Positions 54,598-64,000 of a stretch of 64,000 bases of DNA are shown here, piece by piece; the first letter of the stretch is position 1, and each line of letters starts with the position of its first letter. The notes below the pieces were generated by a model. That model saw only the letters and a program-made list of their open reading frames with translations. It did no database searches and was not told where the DNA came from. A program made the translations under genes and the position numbers. The DNA lies in NCBI RefSeq assembly GCF_040954645.1, contig NC_092806.1, forward strand, positions 21,973,644-22,037,643, in the 5' to 3' direction. This stretch comes from Diabrotica undecimpunctata (taxonomy: Eukaryota; Arthropoda; Insecta; Coleoptera; Chrysomelidae).

Positions 54598-54885
54598 GAG
54601 TATTGCTGATGTTGTGGAACGCATAGCAGAACTTAAATGGAATTCGACAGGCCATGTAGCGAGAATGCACGACTCACGATGGACGAGCAAAATTACACAT
54701 TGGAGGCCAAGAGCAGACAAACGTAGTAGAGGAAGACCACCTACACGTTGGGCTGACGACATCAGGCGTATCACGAAAAATTGGCAATAAAGAGCACAAT
54801 ATCGCAAAGAATGGAAGAGTTTAAGGGGGGCTTATGTCCAGCAGTGGACGTGATAAATGAAGGCTGGATGATGATTATGATGATG
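54598..54885 (+). mobile_element. 5'-truncated LINE 3' end with 10-bp TSD
   Basis: A 10-bp duplication, ATACCTCTGC, lies at 54588-54597 and 54886-54895. The insert encodes DVVERIAELKWNSTGHVARM, HDSRWTSKITHWRPRADKRS and RGRPPTRWADDIRRITKNW, then a stop, GAYVQQWT-like remains and a GATGAT-rich tail. This is the extreme C-terminus of a widespread insect endonuclease-RT LINE. Only 288 bp remains. Confidence 0.88.
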
Positions 54886-54895
54886 ATACCTCTGC

Positions 54896-55439
54896 AATAT
54901 GCCTGTGGCAGATGCCTGTAAAAAGTGAGTTCTGCGCAGCAGCAGAGAGAGGGTTAAAGGTTGACATAGCTTGCATCATCGCGAGACAAAATAGGAGAGA
55001 AATTCCCGTTTAGATCGTCTGGAAGTCCAGTCGTGCTGGGACGGTCCAGATACAAGCAACGATTGGTTGCCTGGGTGCACCTTTGCCTGACATAATTGCC
55101 TTTGGCAGTTTTGTGCTTTTTTGAGAAGTCTATTATGGTTTCTTCAGTTTGCTATGTATTTCTTGGTCGCAAAATGATAGATGGTCCAAATTCACCGTAC
55201 GTTCTAATTATACTTTTGGTGTTTCTGCTAAAGAAATTTCTAGTTTCTACTACTAGAAAATTACAAATAATTGCAATAGCTAAAATTTTCTTAATGTGCC
55301 CTTTTAAAATATACAGTGGTCAATGAAATTTTTAAGAGATTAAACACATAATTAAAAACAATAGAAAACGTTAAATGGAGATTGCAAAAAAAGAATTACA
55401 AACAAACATCTGATGTACTCGTAGCAATATAATCTAAAA
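54896..55439. other. AT-rich spacer
   Basis: No gene recognised. Confidence 0.35.
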
Positions 55440-56650
55440 CGTTTTCGGTGGCATTCAGAAACTCAAAAACTTCAGGGAACCGTTTTGGGGGCATTCTTCA
55501 ACAATGGACAGACAGTCTGTCGTTTCGCACCACATTACACCCAAGATTAAGGGATCTTCCATATCTATGTAAGCTGTCAGCAGTCAGCACATCTATCGCT
55601 GCTTGTTTTTATTCTGTTCAACGTTGTCCATGTATTGCGGGGCAGTTCAAAGTCTGGCGTTTTCTGATCGATATATTGGTGCACTCCCTGTGGTGAGTCA
55701 CTCTCCCATTATTTTCTCCAGACGTTTCAAAAGGTGCGGCTGAAATGTTCCTGGTGTGAGGAGGTATCCTGTAACAATGAAGAATATCAATCTATTTATT
55801 TCGATATCAAACTTGTCGTGGTGAATGAGCAGTTGATGGTGAGCCTGGATTTTTCTATATTCTCTGAGAAGAGAATGACTTCTTCGTAGTTTCAGCGGTG
55901 GGATGTGACTCAGAACGGGCAGCTAATAGTTTAGTGTTAGTCTAGTTGTACATGAGATCATTCACATTGTCTGATTTAATTGGGTGTCAACAATCTTCGT
56001 ATGTTTGCTATTGAGCCTTACCGGGGAAGCATATTCAGCTGCCGAGTATATAAGTCCGAGAACGGATAATCTGAGTACGGAGGTTGAGGAACCTCATGTG
56101 ATGCGGCTTATTATTTTACGTGTTCAGTTTTGCTACCGTACTTTGTAGGTGTTCTTTAAAACCCAAAGTTATTCATTAGTATTTTTTCTGTAACATCCAT
56201 GTTATGTCTTTCTGGAATGGCCCAGTCGGCAGCGTAGTCAAATTTTTGCGAAGTTGTCCTAGACAGGTCCTTCTTCTTCATGTACCATCCATCATAGCTA
56301 TCATACCATCATAGCTATCTTAATTTTATTCACTGCCACCCTAAATAGCATGCTTGTATCAACACCATACCAATCTCGCAAGCTCTTCAACCATGAGGTT
56401 TTTCTTTGTCCTGGACTGCGTTTGCCTGCTATTTTTCCTTGCATGATGTTTTGTAGCAACCTATATTTGGGACCTCTCATTACATGTACGAAATTCTCCA
56501 GCTTTCTCTGCTTGATGCTTTTTATGATCTCAGTAGTCTTGCTGAGACGTTCTAGTATTGCGAAGCTTCTTCACCCAGGAAACTAGACAGGTCCCCGATG
56601 AATAAATTAAATAGTAGGGTGCCAAAACAGATTCCTGATGCAGTCCATTG
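55440..56650 (-). pseudogene. CR1/Jockey-like LINE RT relic, interrupted
   Basis: Read leftward on the minus strand: KLSNGLHQESVLAPYYLIY at about 56640-56590 (the LPQGSVLAPLLF block). After a nested insertion come YAADWAIPERHN (the YADD block, second Asp eroded), then LRLSVLGLIYSAAEYASPV, RLNSKHTKIVDTQLNQTM, LSHIPPLKLRR and YRKIQAHHQLLIHHDKFDIE. Near its end are MDNVEQNKNKQR and a remnant of the C-terminal finger ending in VEECPQ. Order and spacing match RT blocks 5-7 and the post-RT region. Extensive stops. Confidence 0.72.
56271..56582 (-). mobile_element. RTE-like LINE 3' end nested, 12-bp TSD
   Basis: Perfect 12-bp repeats, CTAGACAGGTCC, lie at 56259-56270 and 56583-56594. The minus strand encodes RLSKTTEIIKSIKQRKLENF, MRGPKYRLLQNIMQGKIAGK, SWLKSLRDWYGVDTSMLFRV and AVNKIKIAMMV, stop, then a GAAGAAGAAGG tail. 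It is a relative of the RTE family A at 27.8 kb, inserted between RT blocks of the CR1/Jockey-like relic. Confidence 0.9.
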
Positions 56651-57913
56651 CTGAGCTTCATTGGGGCATTTTTAGAATTGCTTATTAAATATTTTTTTTA
56701 TTTATTTTCATTTTTTATTATTTTAAAATAAAATTTATTATTGAGAGCTTTTTGAAATCCAATATTTTACCATTTCATCAAATATATAATATTTAAATGT
56801 TGTAAAAGTATCATTTTGTAATAGATATTTCTGTTTTTGTAAAATGTGATGTCCAGTTAGTTACAATACTGAGCTCTTTTTCCAGTAATAAACATAGCTG
56901 TGCAAATAAAAAAATAAATTAGTCTTACGATATTTATGATATTTCTACTACTTAGTTTGAAATGGACTCACACGAGCAACCATTTATTATTTCTAGAAAG
57001 GAATCTCATTTCTTTCTCAATCAGTATTTCTCAATATACTGATAAAATTAAATGAAGCAATTAAATGGGTCTATCCTATAGGACAGAAAGGAAGACAACA
57101 ACATTGTGTTTAATCTAATTTTACGTGAAGTGTTTTTGAAATGACAGAGTGTAACGTTCGGTGTTGATTTGCACACCTAACCCCAGTTCCCCCCAAGCAT
57201 CCAATTGCACCTACATCACTTGTCACCGTGATGGGTGGAGGCTTCTTGTTTCAAAAGATGTCTCATTTTTCAGACTTAATGTAATGGAGATAACATCCGA
57301 CAAATATTTTTTGGTATGTAACGTAACACTACTTTCTGAAAGAATTCAAAACAGTTTAATGGCGACAGTTAATTCAAGCTGTTGATTACTATTTTTAGAT
57401 TCTTGTCTTGACAGTTTTAATATTTAACAAGCAGCAAAACATCGTTCCATAAATTCGGACAAATGAGACGGAAAGTCGTAAAAAGTGATAAGCTTTTCGG
57501 AATTTATCTTCTTCTATAAATAACACGCTTTTGGAATATTACTTGAAAGAAATATACAAAAGGCATAAAAACCATTAGTAACTTTATAGTGTATTAAAGT
57601 TACTAAAAAATAAATATGAACAGAAAAACAGAAATTTTATCAGAAAGCTATAATAAAATATATGAGTTTATGGAAAACACACTATATGCCAAATATCCTG
57701 AAATAATTTCAAAAGATTACTGGAATGAAACTAACAAACTATGTAATTGAGATCCTTAATTTTGTTTACTGTCATACCCACAATTTATTCAAAATTAAAA
57801 AATAATATCACTAAGTTAGACAATAAAACTAAACCCCAATAATCTCCCTTCCACAGAAGAGAGAGATCTCTATTTCAGGCAAAATTCTAACATTGCTAAT
57901 CCTTTATTTTATA
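56651..57913. other. AT-rich spacer
   Basis: No gene recognised; the plus-strand frame at 57161-57385 has no known motif. Confidence 0.4.
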
Positions 57914-57923
57914 GTGAAATCTT

Positions 57924-58376
57924 CTTCTTCTTAGGGTGTTCCGTTCCGTACGTTGGCGATCATTCTGGCTATGATGACTTTGTTGGTTGCTATACCATGC
58001 TCTCAGGTTAGCAAGCCAAGATATTCTTCTTCGTCCTGGGGCCCTTTTTCCTTCAATTTTACCTTGCAAAATACATTAGAGTAGCTCGTATCTGCCTTGA
58101 TTTCTCATTATATGTCCCAAGTACTGCAGCTTACGGCCCTTCACGATGTTGACCAAATCCGCGGTTGTGTTCATGTTCCGCAGTACTTCTTCATTGGTGA
58201 CTGTCTGTCCGTGGTATCTTTAGGATCCTTCTTTATAACCATAGCTCAAAAGCCTGAAGTTTTGATAGAGTTGCAGCCTTCAATGTCCATGTTTCTACTC
58301 CGTACAGAAGCACTGAGTACACGTAACATTTAAGGAGCCTTATTTTTGTTTCTAGGGTGAGGTAATGGCTCTTAAT
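57924..58376 (-). mobile_element. RTE-like LINE 3' end, imperfect TSD
   Basis: The minus strand starts with SHYLTLETKIRLLKCYVYSV and LLYGVETWTLKAATLSKLQA and runs into a frame-broken tail ending in AAGAAGAAGA. Flanks GTGAAATCTT (57914-57923) and GTGGAATCTT (58377-58386) match at 9 of 10 positions, a plausible aged target duplication. Non-functional. Confidence 0.75.
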
Positions 58377-58387
58377 GTGGAATCTTA

Positions 58388-58925
58388 ATGGGTTTTAACC
58401 CATTAAGAACATTTTTTTATATCCATTTACACATAAGTTTTATTTGGGTACCTTCATATACAGGCCTCTACGGAAATGGAATAGCATATCAACTGGCAAA
58501 CAAAAGTCGAATGAGCCTAATCTATACTGCAAAGTTGAAAACGTATCCTTACACTGATTTAAAAAACCTGTTTAAAATATACTTTACTAAAACACAACAA
58601 AATCATTGGGAAAAATTTAGTGCAAAATTAAATGTAATCTGGCCAAAAATAAATGCTGTCCTGGATAATCCTTCAAACAGAAGAAATCAAGTTATTATTA
58701 ATTGTCTAAAAATTTGCCATACTGCTTTAACAGAGAATACTTAATAATAAAAAAACCGCTACCAATCTTCTCCAGCTACTTTGATACACTGACCGTTAAA
58801 CATATCTTACTGGATTGTCCGTAATTCATGGAAGAAAAGAGATCCCGCGGAATTACAGACGATGATCTCAAAACAGTTCTCACAAAAAAATCTTAACAGT
58901 GTAAATCTATTTAGATGACAACAAG
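58388..58925 (+). pseudogene. I-clade-like RNase H / C-terminal fragment
   Basis: 58388-58744 reads ISFIWVPSYTGLYGNGIAYQ and LANKSRMS, equivalent to the W-V-P-S-H-x-G-x-x-GNE-x-AD-x-LA end of RNase H. The His is Tyr and the catalytic-region Asp is Gln. KLKTYPYTDLKNLFKIYF and RRNQVIINCLKICHTALTE follow. Out of frame come DTLTVKHILLDCP and a short end near 58900. A terminal fragment of a LINE like that at 42.3-44.1 kb but not the same family. Confidence 0.7.
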
Positions 58926-58984
58926 TTATACGATTATGTGTAATGTAATATTTTTGTTTTTGTTATATCCACTAATAACCCTGT

Positions 58985-60858
58985 CGAAATGTCGGAAGCA
59001 GCTGGAAAAAAGACAAACAGTAAGGAAGACTTGGATACAACTGCAAACAGGCCAAAGTAAAAAAGGAATATGACGACTGCCGGAAAGAAACAAGAAAAAT
59101 AATACGCACAAAGAAAAGAAACTATGAACAACAAAAATATGAAGCTATGGAGAGAGACCGGCCCAAACGAGGCTCCAGAGAATTCTATAAAGCAATTTCC
59201 TCTGAGAAAAGAGGACATAGAACCAATTCCATCCATACACTGAGAGACAATCAAGGCCGTATGATAATCGACGGTAAACAAGTAACTGAAGAATGGAAAG
59301 AGTATTTTAGGGACCTTCTAAACATCATACAGGAAGAACAGCACAAAGAAGAGATCTATATCACAGCGGACACGCCGTCAAAAATCCCTCCTTTAAAGAA
59401 ACCCAAAAGGCATTAAATAAGCTGAAAAATCACAAAGCGCCGGGTATGGACGAGATATCAGCAGAACTTCTGAAATATGGGGGAGACGCACTACAGCGCC
59501 AAATCCACCAGCTAATAACGCACATATGGTTAGAAGAAAGGATCCAGCACGATGGAAGGATAACATAATAGTGCCCATCCACAAAAAAGGGGACAAAACA
59601 AAATGCGCGAATTATAGAGGAATTTCACTTCTAAACACGGCAAATAAAATCCTCTCAAACATCATTCTTAGTAGACTAATCCCTTATGCTGGAAATGTCC
59701 TAGGCGAATATAAAGCCGGTTTTAGGGCAAACAGATCAACAATAGATCAACTATTTACGCTAAGACAACTTCTAGAAAAGGAATGGAAGTATAACAGACC
59801 CATACACAATCTTTTGCCAAAGAAGCCAAGTATAGAATGCCATGGCGGTGTTCTCAATACCAAAGAAACTCATTCGGATGACCAAAGTCTGTATGGAGGG
59901 TGGAATATCTAAAGTACGTGTAAATAATAAACTGTCTGGCAGCTTTGCAAATCAACTGTGGACTCAAACAGGGTGATGCGTTATCTCCACTACTTTTTAA
60001 CCTTGTATTAGAGAAAGCCATGAGGTCGGCCGAAATAAAAACAGAATTACTATCGGTTTAAGGTCCCAAGCTATTACTCGCATATGCAGATGACATAGAT
60101 CTCGTTGGAGACTCCATCCTATCCACGAAAGACTTCTTCAACAAGGTAGAAGGAGCAAAAAGTGAAGTAGGGCTGAAGATTAATGAAGAGAAGACGAAAT
60201 ATAAGACACAGAATAGGACAAAATGTGACGGACAACACCTTCAATTTCGAAAGAGTACAACGTTTTAATTATCTGGGGGCCGTAATCACAGCTGACAACG
60301 ATGTTACTGAAGAAATAAAAGACAGAATCCAATCTCCAAACCGCTGTCTATTCGCACTGGATAAGCTCATAAAATCAAAAAATCTTACAAGAAGTTCAAA
60401 GATAAAAATCCATAAATCCATCGTCAGACCTGTAATAACATACGGATGCGAAACGTGGACCATGACCAAAGCAAACGAAGAAAAGCTCAGACGTTTTGAA
60501 CGAAAAATTTTCGGATCTCACCATGACATCACCACAAACCAGTATAAGATCAGAACCAATATCGAATTAAAAGCACTCTACAATGACGCCGATATTGTCC
60601 AAGAAATTAAATCACAGCGACTAAGATGGGCAGGCCACGTACAGAGACTGCATAACGAGAGACTTGTAAAACTGGTACGGGAGGAGATTCCCACAGGCAA
60701 AAGACCACTCGGACGTCCCAAAATGCGATGGAGAGATAACATCCAAGCAGATCTCCGGAAAATGAACATTCCATTTGACCCTAGGTTGATGGAAGACCGA
60801 ACAAATTGGAAAAAAGTTGTACAGTCAGCCAAGACCCACCCAGGGTTGTAGCACTACG

Positions 60859-60927
<69 letters not shown>
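58985..60927 (+). mobile_element. Endonuclease-RT-type LINE, 5' truncated, broken
   Basis: The linker (59147-59416) has EFYKAISSEKRGHRTNSIHT and EEWKEYFRDLLN. Then come KALNKLKNHKAPGMDEISAE and LLKYGGDA. RT (59526-59912) has WKDNIIVPIHKKGDKTKCAN, YRGISLLNTANKILSN, EYKAGFRANRSTIDQLFTLR, then a small deletion/frameshift. INCGLKQGDALSPLLFNLVL and LLAYADDIDLVGDS lie near 59950-60110. The longest open part (60183-60851, 222 codons) has FNYLGAVITADNDVTEEIKD, VRPVITYGCETWTMTKANEE, KLRRFERKIFG, RLRWAGHVQRL and GKRPLGRPKMRWRDNIQADL. YADD is intact. It ends in a GAT-repeat tail. Endonuclease missing; about four frame breaks. Confidence 0.88.
60857..60927 (+). repeat. (GAT)n 3' tail microsatellite
   Basis: About 23 GAT-type repeats with one GGT interruption directly after the LINE stop codon; the same short tail type ends the 19.5- and 54.9-kb insertions. 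Confidence 0.95.
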
Positions 60928-60929
<2 letters not shown>

Positions 60930-62219
60930 GTTTGTTTTACTGCTTCAAATCCAGTAATCACTTCAATAAATACCTTTTTTAAATTTATATTTGTTTAATT
61001 TTGTAAAAGTAGAGAATATCCCGGATGTTCTTTGTAAAATAGCACAAATTATTTCAGTAATTTTTAAAAACAGAATTAATATGAAGATAGCTAACAAAAT
61101 TTCTAAACCAGATCAAAATTTCTAATAAAATTTCTAAATCAATCGCTAACATTTTTAAAATAGGGACAAAAATGAAGTGAATATAATCTAATTTCACTGT
61201 CTTATATATAAATATGTAACAACCAATATTTTATATAATTTCTATGTAAAATACAAAAGTCACAGTATCTACCAATATTGCCGATATTAATTTTTCTAGA
61301 ACTTAACCTAACTTTTCTAGAACTCTAGTAGATAAATACTTAACCAACTTAATCATGGTAGCGAACTAGTATACGGTTTTGGAACCGAACTAGTATATAA
61401 TTAAAAGGGTTTTTTGACCTCGGGAGTGAACTAGTGTGCTCCGTTCTGATGATCATGCTATTTTTCTGAGTGTAGTCGCTACAGTATTAAATGAAAATGA
61501 AACAATACAAAATCAAAGTATCTGATCAACAACTTCAGAAATGTGAAATAAAGCGGCAATCAGAGTGAAGAGCTGAGCAATAAAGAGAAATTGCAGACGC
61601 AACACGTACCATAGCAATGAGATTCACCGATACTCGGAAGGCAAGACATAACGATTAGTGTAATGCCGTACAAGTAGGCATTGACCGTGTCAACATGGCT
61701 ACTTGTCTTTATTGCCGGCCAACTATATCGATACGACCACATCCGTTGCCATTATGGAGTCAATTAAGGAATATTGGCGTTGTGGTAGCACTGTAAATTG
61801 CATCGCTTTTCGAAGATTACTAGACGATAACACACTATCAGAAGTTTTGTTGTGTTGCGGTCTGTTTAGAGATAGCACTCATGTTTATTAACAATAGACC
61901 AGTGAAAATAACAGTCGAATATGATAATTATTTATTACTTTAACAATATATCACATATAACACCCTCAAGGTCTCACCAATAACATTAAAGTTAACTAAA
62001 CTTTAATTATCTGATGCAACTGTGGAACTATATGCATAAAATATATTTTAACTTGTTAACAGCATTATCATAATAAGTAGGGAAAACATGGATTAATGAC
62101 GAATAATTTTCTGGTTATTGTAGTACGGTTCAATAATTAAAGCCGTATATATATTTACTGATAAAATGATTATTTATTTTAACATTTTATTTTAACAACT
62201 GCGATATTAAATTTAAATA
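60928..62219. other. AT-rich spacer
   Basis: No gene recognised. GAACTAGTRT recurs three times between 61365 and 61440. Confidence 0.4.
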
Positions 62220-63900
62220 CAGGTGTCTACGATCCTGTAATATCTGATCATTTAGGTATATTTGCTATTATAAGTAGTATAAAAAATGTGTCTACAATTA
62301 TAGAAAAGACAAAAAAGATTAATTAACGAAAAAACTATTAAGAACTTTCTGAAAAAAATTTAATCCAAAGATTGGACTGTGACGATATCCACTGTAATTC
62401 AACCAACATGAGCGAGTTGTTTATGAGATATATGTGTGAAGAATACAGCATTTGTTTTTCTTTAAAGAACGTGAATAGCAGAAAACGTTCTATCATTTAT
62501 GGTTATTGGTTTAATCAGAAACTTCGAAATTTAAAAAAACAAATCTACGATTATAAAGCAACTTATAGGAAAACATATACTACTGACAATTGGATTAAAT
62601 ATTGTCAAATGCGAAAGAAATACAAGCAAGCAATAAAAGCTGAAAAACGTACTGCTTATGCTAACAAAATAAACAAATCCACTAACAAAAGTAAGACAAT
62701 ATGGAGTATTGTTAAAAAAGAAACCTATAAGGAAAATACTACGTCCAATTTGAACTTAGAACTTTGAACCAGAAGAGATTAACTAATAGTTTACGAATAT
62801 AGCAGATATTATATCGAAATCAATAAGAAACTCTGAGCATGACATAAACTACTATCTTAGCAGGCTACCTAGAAGGTTAGTTCATTCTTCAATAGTAGCA
62901 TCTGATGTGAAAGAATTCATACACAAATTAATGTATGTTTAAGGGTTAATGGCCTGATGTATTCAAAATATCAAAAGTTTACCACTTTAATTCCACTTCA
63001 TAAAAAAGGAAATAAAAATGCTACAGACAATTACAGACCTATTACCATAGTACCAATATTAAGCAAAATTTTTGAAATCTTAATTAAAGATCGTATAACA
63101 AATTATTTTAATAACAAATCAATTATATCTAGCTCTCAATTTGGTAAAAAAAAATACTCAACATCTAAAACTTTATTAGAAGTAATAGAACACATTGTTC
63201 ACGGTCTTGATGCAGATAAATCTACTAATGGATTAATGTGTGATACTACAAAAGCTTTTGATTGTGTGGATATTCAAACACTATTGATAAAATTGGAGTA
63301 CTATAGAATAAGGGGTATCATACACGACCTTTTAAAATCATATCTTGCAGGAAGAACACAGATTGTTGTATTGATTAAACAAGAATGTAATCCTCTACCA
63401 GTTTCAACCGGAGTACCACAAGGATCAGTTTTGGGACCTCTGCTATTCTTGATATAAATAAATGTTTTTCCAAGTGCGTTGGAAAACACCTACTGTGTTC
63501 TTTTTGAAGATGACACAACCTTATTATGTAGAGGTAAAACTTCAGGAACTATTAGAAAAATCCTGGTTTAACTGTACAAAACTTAAGTTCAACGTGCAGA
63601 AAACCCAGACAGTATTTCGTTCCGATAGATGGATTAAACCATCTGAACCAGTAAAGTTACTAGGTGTTACTATGGATACAAGGTTGAACTTGAACTGGTC
63701 GCACCATATTGAAGGATTGTGTAAGAAGCTCGCCTCACAGATTTTTGACATGCGCAGATTGGTACTTCTGTGAGTCGAGATGTTCTTAGGTCAGTTTATT
63801 TTCAGCAAAATATCGCGCCAGTTACAAACCCTTGTTTAAAAAAGTATGGCATTCTTCCTTTACCCTCAATATATATATTTCAAAATTTGTTAACTGTTCA
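62220..63900 (+). pseudogene. CR1/L2-like LINE, broken
   Basis: Begins with the end of an endonuclease domain, DPVISDHLGIFAII (62228-62270). 62372-62767 is a basic linker with YGYWFNQKLRNLKKQIYDYK. RT follows in 62957-63457: TTLIPLHKKGNKNATDNYRP, ITIVPILSKIFEILI, SSSQFGKKKYSTSKTLLEVI, CDTTKAFDCVD and VSTGVPQGSVLGPLLFLI. After a frameshift comes CVLFEDDTTLLCRG, where YADD/FADD reads FEDD. Then KFNVQKTQTVF, VKLLGVTMDTRLNLNWSHHI and CKKLASQIFDMRRL (63590-63770), and a deleted tail with KKYGILPLPSIYIFQNLLTV. CDTTKAFD replaces the usual xDLSKAFD. No 3' tail seen before the window ends. Confidence 0.8.
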
Positions 63901-64000
63901 TAATAATTTACAAGATTTATAGTGTGGTCGTTTTTATGAAAACTATTTTACACCTAACTGAATTGTTTTTTATTATATTTCTATTTTTCACTGTATATGT

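Noticed and set aside
58384..58407. CTTAATGGGTTTTAACCCATTAAG palindrome region considered as a TIR or terminator
   Set aside because: Short isolated inverted repeat at the junction of two LINE fragments, no supporting context.

Overview
This window looks like AT-rich, intron-age intergenic DNA from a large, repeat-rich arthropod genome, most probably an insect and plausibly a beetle. The reasons are the mix of repeat families seen together: Jockey-, I-, R1-, RTE- and CR1-like LINEs, Penelope-like, BEL/Pao and Ty3/gypsy elements, and Tc1/mariner-type DNA transposons. I recognised no host gene, tRNA, rRNA, CRISPR array or prokaryotic feature. Nearly every coding stretch is a transposon, most of them 5'-truncated or broken. 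The species is not determined.

Layout. 0-2.7 kb: a TIR element carrying a 120-bp tandem array, then a Tc1-like relic. 4.5-7.4 kb: short RTE insertions, one of them inside the 3'UTR of a Jockey-type LINE. 8.1-9.7 kb: a broken IS630/Tc1/mariner transposase with D-D-82-E spacing. 11-13.3 kb: minus-strand LINE relics. 14.7-17.7 kb: hairpins, then an RTE-like LINE with a 12-bp target duplication. 19.5-21.5 kb: LINE tails. 21.6-27.8 kb: two complementary pieces of a minus-strand Ty3/gypsy element either side of a noncoding stretch that probably holds an LTR and contains a MITE. The pol 3' end of the second piece runs on past the integrase into a macro domain and a CCCH zinc finger, and that junction is split by a 711-bp GC-rich insertion with a 14-bp target duplication. 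27.8-30.1 kb: a near-intact RTE ORF. 31.2-35.4 kb: a second copy of the 15-kb RTE family, interrupted by a complete 2.3-kb DD82E transposon with an intact 455-aa transposase. 35.5-41.4 kb: an unassigned RNase-H-like transposase relic, two Penelope-like fragments with GIY-YIG motifs, hammerhead-like remnants and an R1-like 3' end. 42.2-46.9 kb: an I-clade LINE with RNase H and a BEL/Pao 3' half with its LTR. 48-64 kb: further LINE relics, a second Jockey copy, a well-formed hammerhead ribozyme candidate on the minus strand near 54.1 kb, and nested RTE tails.

How it fits together. The sequence is layered. Target duplications of about 10-14 bp mark many target-primed insertions, and paired copies show empty sites and deletions in each other. 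The most unusual items are the gypsy pol with macro and CCCH modules, the intact DD82E transposon alongside a diverged relative, the minimal-helix-III hammerhead ribozyme, and the tandem-array TIR element. All family names come from motifs read by eye; no database search was possible.
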